A stretch of 64,000 nt of DNA, taken from positions 2,644,578 through 2,708,577 of the forward strand of contig CP126531.1 of the NCBI GenBank assembly GCA_030167125.1, read 5' to 3'. The stretch comes from Rhodanobacteraceae bacterium (GTDB taxonomy: Bacteria; Pseudomonadota; Gammaproteobacteria; Xanthomonadales; Rhodanobacteraceae). This document shows, piece after piece, positions 57,461 through 64,000 of this stretch. The translations under genes and the position numbers were made by a program. How positions within the stretch are numbered: position 1 is the stretch's first letter; each line of letters begins with the position of its first letter. The notes under the pieces are model-generated. The model searched no databases. It saw only the letters and a list, made by a program, of their open reading frames with translations, and was not told the DNA's origin.

Positions 57461-58279
57461 TCAGTGCGTGCCTTCGGCCTCGACCACGACGCGGCGATTG
57501 GGCGCGAGGCATGCGATCAGTTTCGCGCGGCTCCTGTCGTTGCAGGTCTTGACGGGATCGGCCTCGCCCCGGCCTTCGGCGTCGATGTGGTCCGAAGCGA
57601 CACCTTTGCTTGCAAGGTAATCGCGCACCGTCGCGGCGCGGCGTTCGGACAACGTCTGGTTGTATTCGGTGCTGCCGAGTCGATCGGTGTAGCCGATCAC
57701 GTGGACGTGTTCGGCCTTCGCGTCGGGCGCGGTGAGCTTCTGCGCCAGCGCGTCGAGTTGTTCGCGTCCCTGCGGCTTGATGTCGGACAGTTTGTATTTG
57801 TCGAACGCAAACAGCGCGTCAGCCGATAGCGTGAAGCGCTCGACTTGCTGTGCAGCCTTCGCGGGTGGATTCAGGAAATCCGCGCACGAGTCCGGATTCC
57901 AGTAGAAGCTGCGCGCGATCTTGTTGTCGTCGAACAGGATCTTGTATTCGCACTGCGTCACCGCGCCGTCCTTGCGGAAGTTGAACACGTAATTCCATTC
58001 GCGCACGCCGGCGAAGCCTTCGTTGAAATGCGGCGCACCGATCAGCGCGATGATCTGGTTCTTGTTCAGCCCGGCCCGCACCTGGCGCAGGTTGTCGAGG
58101 TTCGGGAAGGTGCCGCCGCGATGCAGCGGGTTCGTGTCCGAAGGCTGCGGCCATACCAGTTGCTGCGCGTGCGTGCCGTCCTTCGTGATGCCGTGGCTCA
58201 AGCTGCCGCAACCGGCGAGCGCGCCCGCGGCCAGCAGCGCGGCGGTGAGCACGGCACATTTCCGTAAAGAATTTTCCAC
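57461..58279 (-). CDS. TpgA-like lipoprotein: SmpA/OmlA plus OmpA C-terminal domains
   Basis: 272 residues from a GTG at 58279, preceded by AGGAGA. The lipobox is LAAGALAGCG. The first domain (about 50-150: LDNLRQVRAGLNKNQIIALI, GAPHFNEGFAGVREWNYVFN) is SmpA/OmlA (BamE-like). The second (about 170-270) is OmpA-like peptidoglycan-binding, with VHVIGYTDRLGSTEYNQTLS and SERRAATVRDYLASKGV. The same two-domain layout beside a trimeric autotransporter gene defines TpgA of Acinetobacter, which anchors and stabilises its adhesin AtaA. It lies 71 bp downstream of the adhesin gene. Confidence 0.88.
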   Translation of the reverse strand: MENSLRKCAVLTAALLAAGALAGCGSLSHGITKDGTHAQQLVWPQPSDTNPLHRGGTFPNLDNLRQVRAGLNKNQIIALIGAPHFNEGFAGVREWNYVFNFRKDGAVTQCEYKILFDDNKIARSFYWNPDSCADFLNPPAKAAQQVERFTLSADALFAFDKYKLSDIKPQGREQLDALAQKLTAPDAKAEHVHVIGYTDRLGSTEYNQTLSERRAATVRDYLASKGVASDHIDAEGRGEADPVKTCNDRSRAKLIACLAPNRRVVVEAEGTH

Positions 58280-58350
58280 GATGTTTTCTCCTGTTGTTTT
58301 TTGAGAAACGCCGGGCACCCGCACGCAGCGGATGCCCGGCGTGGCCGCGA

Positions 58351-61300
58351 TCACCACACGATGCCGGCGCCGACGCCCGCGCCGACGTCGCCGCGCGTGT
58401 CGGAGCTGACGTTGGCCTTGAGGATGAAGCGGCCGCTTTCCGAGATCTTCGACATGCCGACCGCGATGCCCGCTTCGCCGTGGAACGAACCCAGGCCCAC
58501 GCCGAGCGAACTCTGGTTCGGCGCGTACGGTTGCGGCAGGCTCGCCGCCGCGATCGCCGAAGCGATACCCGCGTTGGCGCGGTTGCCGATCTGGGCCATG
58601 CTGCCCTTCAGCTCGTTGTAGCGCTGATCGGTGTAGTTGTTGGCCGAGGTGACCGCGCCCGCGATGGCCGTGTTCATCTGGCCGACGTTCACCGCATCGG
58701 TGTTGGCGGTGCCGGCGCCGACGTTGTGGATCACGGTCGTACCGCTGCCGCCCGGATTCAACGTGACGCTGTTGTAGTCGGTGCTGCCGTCGCTGTTGGT
58801 GTCGTACTGCACGCCGCCCTTTTGCGCCTGCTGCAACTGGCTGACGTTGACCGCGTCGGTCGGCGCGGTGCCCGCGGCGACGTTGGTGATCCTGCGCGTG
58901 TTGCCCGTCGAACCCACCGACACCGTGTTGTCGCCCGTGGCGACCGAACCCGCGCCCAGCGCGACGCTGTTGTTGCCGGTGGCCTGCGCGCCGTCGCCTA
59001 TCGCGGTGCTGCCCGTGCCGTTGGCGGTGGCGGAGGTACCCACCGCGGTACTCTGGTTGCCGCTGGCCGTGCTGTTGTTGCCGACCGCAAGACTGTCGTT
59101 GCCGGATGCCGTGGCATTGGCGCCGCCGGCCGCCGAGTTCGTGCCCGTCGCCGACGGCGAACCCGTGGTGCCGGCACTGGTCTGGAACTCGCCACTGCCA
59201 CCCTGGTTGATGGTGTTGATCTGCTGCTGGATGCCGCCGATCGCCTGGTTGGTCGCGTACAACTGCGAGCCGTTCACCGCGTCGGTGCTGGTCGCGCTGA
59301 TGCGGCCGGCCGCCACGTTGGTGATCTGGCGCTCGTTGCCGGGGCTGCCGACGCTGACGACGCTGATCGGATTGCCACCCGCGTAGGTATAGGTCACGCC
59401 ATTGATGACACCGCTCGCGGTCGGGTTCGCGGCTGTCGTGACGGAGCCATCGCCCAGCGCCACGTCATCGGCATTGTTGGCGACGGCGTTGGCGCCCAGC
59501 GCAAGGCTGCGATCGCCGAGTGCGTTCGCGCTGTCACCGAATGCGGCGGACGAATAGCCCTGCGCGGCCGCGAACGGACCGACTGCCGTGGCGTAGGTTC
59601 CGCTGGCGACGGTCGTGGTGCCGAGCGCGACGGCACCGTCACCCGATGCCGACGCGGCATGGCCCAGCGCCGCCGATCCGTAGCCTGCCGCACTGGCCTG
59701 TGCGCCGATGGCGGTGGCGTAGCTCGCCGTGGCACGCGCGTAGCCACCCAACGCCATCGCGTAGTTGGTATCTGCCTTCGGATTGCCGACATAGGCGTGA
59801 TCGCCGATCGCGATGCTGCCCTTCGCGGCGTACTTGCTGTTGCTGTAGCGGTTGCCGCCCACATAGGCGGAGTTGCCGATGGCGATGCTGTTGCTGTCAT
59901 CGCCGCCGATGCTGCCGACCCATGCATTGTTGCCGAGCGCCATGCTGTTGGCGACATTGCCGGCGAGCGTGTCCACGGCCGCATGATTGCCCAGGGCCAC
60001 GCTGTAGGCGCCTGCCGCGATCGCGTAGGAACCCACGGCCGCCGCGTAATCGCCGCGTGCCGACGCCGCCACGCCCGCCGCCATGGAGTCGAGTCCGGTC
60101 GCACCATCGTCGTTGTAGTTGGCGCGTTGCGTGCCGCCATCGTTGACGCTGAAGTAATGCGTCTTCACACCGGCGACGGCGGTGTCGAGCTGGCTCACGT
60201 TCACCGCGTCGGTCGCGGCGGTGCCGTCGGCCACGCCGTGGATCTGGTTGCCGCCGTTGTCGAGGCCGGCGTTGGTCAAGCTCACCGTGCCGTTCGCGCC
60301 GCCGGTAATCGTCAGGCCATTGGTGTCCATCGTGGTGTTGCCGGTGGTCACGCTGGTCAGGCCCGTCAACACCGGATTCAAGCCGATCGCCACGTTCGTG
60401 CCGTTCTGCGTCGCGACGATGTTGTCGCCCGCGGTCAGCGTCATGGTCTGGCCGGGGCCGACGTTGGCGACGCTGGTGCCGTTGGCGACGCCGGTGCCGG
60501 TCGCCGCCGTCGTCACGTTCCAGCCCTCGTTCGCGACGTTGCTGACCGCGTCGATGGCCTGGTTGGTGGCGTACAACTGCGAGCCGTTCACCGCGTCGGT
60601 GCTGTTGGCATTCAACTGGCCCGCCGCGACGTTGGTGATCTGCCGCTCATTGCCGCTGCTGCCGACGCTGACGACGCTGGCAGGATTGCCGCCGGCGAAG
60701 GTGTAGGTCGTGCCGCCGATCACCGCGCTGCCGGTCGGGTGCGGCGAATCCGTGACCGAGCCCGCGCCCAGCGCGACGTCATTCGTATTCGCGGCGATGG
60801 CGCCCTCGCCCAGCGCAAGACTGTCGTTGCCGAGCGCCAGTGCACCGAAGCCGAACGCTGCCGCCTGCGAGCCGGCCGCGACCGCGCGCGCGCCGATCGC
60901 GGTGCTGTAACCGCCGATCGCCAGCGCGAGGCTGCCCATCGCGATGTCCGAACCCACCGGGCTGCCCGCGTAGGCACCGTTGCCGATGGCCACGGCGTAG
61001 TTGCCATAGGTCGGCCGCGTGTTGTTGCCGGTGGCTGCGCCCTTGCCGATCGCGACCGCGGCCGTTCCTCCGCCGTAGGCGTTGCCCACGCCGACGCTGG
61101 AATCGCCGCGCACCAGCGCACCGCCAATCGCGGTGCTGCCGGTACCCGACGCGTACGACGAATAACCCAGCGCAGTGCTGTTCTGGCCGCGCGCTTGTGC
61201 ACCCGCGCCCACCGCGGTGCCGTTGCTGGCGACCACGAAAGAACCCGAACCCAGCGCCGTAGCATTGGTGGCGTAGCCTTCCGCGCCGCTGCCCAACGCG

Positions 61301-64000
61301 ACCGCGCCAGCGTAGGTTGCCGCAGCGCCGCTGCCTACCGCCGTGGCGTTGCTGCCCGACGCCCTCGCGCCAACGCCCGCCGCGAGCGAATCGACACCCG
61401 TCGCGCCATCATCGTTGTAGTTGCCGCCCTGCGTGCCGCCGTCGTTGACGCTGTAGTAATGCGTCTTCGCGCCCGCGACCGCCGTGTCCATCTGACCCAG
61501 GTTCACGGCATCGGTCGGGTTGGTGCCGTCCGCGACGTTGGTGATCCTGTTGCCGCCGTTGTCGAGGCCGGTTTTGGTCAAGCTCACCGTGCCGTTCGCG
61601 CCACCGGCGATCGTCAGGCCATTGGTGTCCATGGTGGTGTTGCCCGTGGTCACGCTGGTGAAGTTCGGCGTGGCCGAGGTGGCGATCGTGAGATCGGTGC
61701 CGCTTTGCGTCACCACGATGTTGCTGCCTTGCGCCACGTTCACCGTGCCGCCCGGCGCAATGTTCACGGCGGTGCCGCCGTTCGCGGACAGATTCCAACC
61801 CGCGCTGGCGGTCGTGTTGATGGCGTTCAACGCGCTGTTGACGTCGGTGTAATTGTTGCCGCCGACGTTCAGGCCCGCAGTCACCGTGCCGGTTGCTGGG
61901 TTGTAGCTGCTGGTACCGCCCAGGGCAGTGGCCGTGCTGTTGCCGAGATTGACCACGGTGGTGCCGAGTGCCGTCACCGCGGTGTCGGTTGCGAACAGCT
62001 GCGAACCATTCACCGCGTCGGTGCTGGTGACGCTGACTTGGCCGGCCGCGACGTTGATGATCTGGCGCTCGCTGCCCGCGGCGCCCACGCTCACCACGCC
62101 GTTCGCCGCCGAACCCTGGCCCGCGTACGTGTAAGCCGTGCCGTTGATCGTGCCGCCGGTGACCGTCGTCGCCGCGCGATCGGACGAAGCATTGCCCAGC
62201 ACCACGCTGTTGTCCTGCGTGGTGGTGACAGCGTTGCCCAGCACGAAAGTGTTGTTGTTGGCGACGGTATCGTCGTTGCCGAACGCGTAGCTGTCGTTGC
62301 CGGTGACGGTGTTCGGATCACCGAAGGCACCGGAGTTGTTGCCGCTGACGACGCTGCCCGCACCCACGCTGATCGAATCGATGCCGTGTGCCTGTGCGCC
62401 GTTGCCGAACGCGATGCTGCTGCCACCCGTCGCCTGCGTGGCGTTGCCCAACGCGATATCTGCGCCGCCCGCACTGCCCGCATACGCGTTGGTGCCGATG
62501 GCAACCGCATTGTTGCCGTAAGTGGGATTGGTGGCGCTGCCCGCGTGCGCGAACATGCCGATGGCGGTCGCCTGCTCGCCATAAATGTAAGCGTGGTCGC
62601 CCGCCGCAACGCCGGAGTTGCCGTTGACTTGTGCATCGAAGCCCAGCGCCGTGCTGTTGCTTCCGTGTGCATTCGCGCCCGGGCCCATCGCGGTGTCGTA
62701 GGCACCCGCGTAGGCGCCAGGCCCCACCGCGGCGGACCATTGCCCCAACGCAAACGAACCTTCACCCACCGCGACGCTGTAGTTGCCAACGCCGAGGGCA
62801 TTGTTGCCCACCGCCGTGCTCTGCTTGCCGCTGGCGGACGCCGCGACACCTGCAGCCAGCGCATGGCTGCCGGTGGCTCCGTTGTTGTTGTAATTGGCGT
62901 CGGTGCTCGCGCCATTGACGCTGACGAAGTGCGTCTGGTTCGCCTGCAGCGTCGCAATGTTCGCGGTGTTGGTGTTGACCTGCGTGCCCACCGCATACAA
63001 CTGCGAACCGTTCACCGCGTCGGTGCTGGTCGCGGTCACGGTGCCGGCCGCGACGTTCTGGATCTGGCGTTCCTTGCCCGCCGAACCCACGCTCACCACG
63101 CCATTCGTATCGCTGGTCGCGGCGATGGTTCCACCGTTGATCGTGTACGGTCCCGTCGAAGGTGTCGACGTGCTGCTGCCTGCACCCAGAGCCACGTCGT
63201 TGTCGCTGTTGGCCGCGGCGCCGTTGCCCAGCGCGACGCCGGTATTCACGTTGGCCGCCGCGTTGTAGCCCATCGCAACCGATTTGTATCCCGATGCAGC
63301 CGCACGGCCGACCGCAACCGAGAAGTCGCCATTGGCGTGCGCATTATCACCCAGAGCAGCGCCCGCGAACCCGGCGCTCGCCCCATAGCCGATCGCCGCG
63401 GAATAATTGCCCGACGCGGCGGCGCCCTTGCCGACTGCCGTCGCGGCGTTGCCGGCCGCGCTCGCACCCACGCCAGCCGCCAAGGCGTCGGTGCCGGTGG
63501 CGCCATCATTGTTGTAGTTGCCGTCCGTCGTGGTGGCGTCGTTGACGCTGAAGAAATGCGTCTGGTCAGCTTGCAGTGTTGCGATGTTGCTCGTGTTGCT
63601 GGCGATTTGCGCGGTGTTGGCGGCGATGTTGGCCGTGTTCGTGTTGACCTGCGTGCCTACTGCATAGAGTTGTGAACCGTTCACCGCATCGGTGCTGGTC
63701 GCACTGATGGTGCCGGCCGCGACGTTCTGGACCTGGCGTTCCTTGCCGCTCGCGCCTACCGACAGCACACCATTGGCCGCAACCGGCGTGCCTTGTGGTG
63801 CGGCGCTGCCCGTGATAACCGTGAGGTTCGTGGTATGCGGCGCAGCGGTCACGCTGCCCGCGCCCAGCGCAACATCGTTGCCGTTGCCAGCGGTCGCGCC
63901 AACGCCGATCGCGACGGCCGAGGTCCCGCTGCCGACGCTTTGGCCGCCGATCGCGATCGAATTGTTCCCCGAAGCTTTGGCGCCTGCCGTCGCATTGCCG
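58351..64000 (-). CDS. trimeric autotransporter adhesin (YadA-like), 5'-truncated
   Basis: At least 1882 residues; the frame is open at the window edge, so the N-terminus and signal peptide are missing. The C-terminal ~75 residues form the YadA membrane anchor (NELKGSMAQIGNRANAGIAS ... FILKANVSSDTRGDVGAGVG). Upstream are many YadA-head repeats of the ALGxxAxAxGxxSxA type, five neck motifs DAVNGSQL and four TDAVN(V/L)(S/G)Q variants, and four copies of a module THxxSVN...NYNxxGATG...LAAGV. Trimers form outer-membrane fibres for adhesion and biofilm. A 1302-bp segment is duplicated in frame. The operon also encodes the TpgA-like partner. Confidence 0.95.
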   Translation of the reverse strand, partial: GNATAGAKASGNNSIAIGGQSVGSGTSAVAIGVGATAGNGNDVALGAGSVTAAPHTTNLTVITGSAAPQGTPVAANGVLSVGASGKERQVQNVAAGTISATSTDAVNGSQLYAVGTQVNTNTANIAANTAQIASNTSNIATLQADQTHFFSVNDATTTDGNYNNDGATGTDALAAGVGASAAGNAATAVGKGAAASGNYSAAIGYGASAGFAGAALGDNAHANGDFSVAVGRAAASGYKSVAMGYNAAANVNTGVALGNGAAANSDNDVALGAGSSTSTPSTGPYTINGGTIAATSDTNGVVSVGSAGKERQIQNVAAGTVTATSTDAVNGSQLYAVGTQVNTNTANIATLQANQTHFVSVNGASTDANYNNNGATGSHALAAGVAASASGKQSTAVGNNALGVGNYSVAVGEGSFALGQWSAAVGPGAYAGAYDTAMGPGANAHGSNSTALGFDAQVNGNSGVAAGDHAYIYGEQATAIGMFAHAGSATNPTYGNNAVAIGTNAYAGSAGGADIALGNATQATGGSSIAFGNGAQAHGIDSISVGAGSVVSGNNSGAFGDPNTVTGNDSYAFGNDDTVANNNTFVLGNAVTTTQDNSVVLGNASSDRAATTVTGGTINGTAYTYAGQGSAANGVVSVGAAGSERQIINVAAGQVSVTSTDAVNGSQLFATDTAVTALGTTVVNLGNSTATALGGTSSYNPATGTVTAGLNVGGNNYTDVNSALNAINTTASAGWNLSANGGTAVNIAPGGTVNVAQGSNIVVTQSGTDLTIATSATPNFTSVTTGNTTMDTNGLTIAGGANGTVSLTKTGLDNGGNRITNVADGTNPTDAVNLGQMDTAVAGAKTHYYSVNDGGTQGGNYNDDGATGVDSLAAGVGARASGSNATAVGSGAAATYAGAVALGSGAEGYATNATALGSGSFVVASNGTAVGAGAQARGQNSTALGYSSYASGTGSTAIGGALVRGDSSVGVGNAYGGGTAAVAIGKGAATGNNTRPTYGNYAVAIGNGAYAGSPVGSDIAMGSLALAIGGYSTAIGARAVAAGSQAAAFGFGALALGNDSLALGEGAIAANTNDVALGAGSVTDSPHPTGSAVIGGTTYTFAGGNPASVVSVGSSGNERQITNVAAGQLNANSTDAVNGSQLYATNQAIDAVSNVANEGWNVTTAATGTGVANGTSVANVGPGQTMTLTAGDNIVATQNGTNVAIGLNPVLTGLTSVTTGNTTMDTNGLTITGGANGTVSLTNAGLDNGGNQIHGVADGTAATDAVNVSQLDTAVAGVKTHYFSVNDGGTQRANYNDDGATGLDSMAAGVAASARGDYAAAVGSYAIAAGAYSVALGNHAAVDTLAGNVANSMALGNNAWVGSIGGDDSNSIAIGNSAYVGGNRYSNSKYAAKGSIAIGDHAYVGNPKADTNYAMALGGYARATASYATAIGAQASAAGYGSAALGHAASASGDGAVALGTTTVASGTYATAVGPFAAAQGYSSAAFGDSANALGDRSLALGANAVANNADDVALGDGSVTTAANPTASGVINGVTYTYAGGNPISVVSVGSPGNERQITNVAAGRISATSTDAVNGSQLYATNQAIGGIQQQINTINQGGSGEFQTSAGTTGSPSATGTNSAAGGANATASGNDSLAVGNNSTASGNQSTAVGTSATANGTGSTAIGDGAQATGNNSVALGAGSVATGDNTVSVGSTGNTRRITNVAAGTAPTDAVNVSQLQQAQKGGVQYDTNSDGSTDYNSVTLNPGGSGTTVIHNVGAGTANTDAVNVGQMNTAIAGAVTSANNYTDQRYNELKGSMAQIGNRANAGIASAIAAASLPQPYAPNQSSLGVGLGSFHGEAGIAVGMSKISESGRFILKANVSSDTRGDVGAGVGAGIVW
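60251..61660. repeat. in-frame duplicated module within the adhesin gene
   Basis: Sequence from 60251 (CCGCCGTTGTCGAGGCCG...) recurs at 61553 with only a few differences over ~105 bp, and the flanks from about 60095 recur at about 61397. The offset is 1302 bp, exactly 434 codons. Recombination between copies would remove 434 residues without a frameshift. Confidence 0.85.

Noticed and set aside
58294..63675. 1793-codon open frame on the plus strand
   Set aside because: It is exactly antisense to the adhesin gene. GC-rich repetitive sequence keeps the opposite strand open; the translation is low-complexity Arg/Ala/Val with no domain.
58351..64000. Possible CRISPR or tandem-repeat array
   Set aside because: The repeats are degenerate 42-45-bp coding units of YadA-head motifs, vary throughout and keep one reading frame.

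Overview
The window is high-GC chromosomal DNA of a gammaproteobacterium of the order Lysobacterales (Xanthomonadales), most likely family Rhodanobacteraceae. This rests on the conserved blocks dsbD-tlpA-aroQ-accB-accC-prmA-DUF3426-fis-purH and DUF2782-polA, a polA-linked small RNA with C-rich loops like Xanthomonas sX13, a monomeric isocitrate dehydrogenase, and the style of the intergenic repeats. There are no phage genes, transposase genes or CRISPR arrays. I annotate 60 protein genes (the first and last cut by the window edges), one tRNA and one small RNA.

Layout. 1-12.6 kb: housekeeping and stress genes. These are a NYN-domain protein, an HtrA-type protease, tRNA-Ile2(CAT), an exported MsrB, an ECF sigma factor with a NrsF-type anti-sigma factor and a Met/His-rich exported protein, threonine aldolase, an MFS carrier, a subclass B3 metallo-beta-lactamase, a divergent SDR/HxlR pair, NadV and a UdgX-like glycosylase. 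12.7-18.1 kb: small exported proteins and a four-gene MCE/Mla-type lipid transport operon. 18.2-20.6 kb: groES-groEL under a CIRCE-controlled promoter. 20.6-30.3 kb: the conserved cutA-to-purH block. 30.5-35.6 kb: a glutathione transferase, DUF2782, and polA with an unusual leader, an inverted repeat inside its coding sequence, and the downstream small RNA. 35.6-39.8 kb: a NatAB-like exporter coupled to a peptidase-like hydrolase, an XRE regulator and a small membrane protein. 39.8-50.6 kb: an RND efflux operon, a two-component system and a PepSY-PAP2-glycosyltransferase operon. 50.6-57.4 kb: hydrolase, isocitrate dehydrogenase, TraB/GumN, RluE, methyltransferase and TatD. 57.4-64 kb: a very large trimeric autotransporter adhesin and its TpgA-like partner.

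The most interesting signals are non-coding or regulatory. (1) A 268-bp nested inverted-repeat element fills most of the polA leader and ends 4 bp before the start codon. (2) A 28/29 inverted repeat lies inside the polA reading frame at the domain linker. (3) A candidate sX13-type small RNA has its own promoter and terminator. (4) A direct-repeat motif HCTAAG-N5-HCTAAG, shaped like a PmrA/QseB box, lies upstream of both the RND efflux operon and the PepSY operon on either side of a PmrAB/QseBC-like two-component system, suggesting a local envelope-stress regulon. (5) Two autoregulated regulators (HxlR and XRE) each have paired palindromic operators readable from sequence. (6) The adhesin contains an in-frame 1302-bp duplicated segment.

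Limits: this is sequence reading only. Start codons were chosen from Shine-Dalgarno sequences, signal peptides and family length. No database search, alignment or folding program was run.
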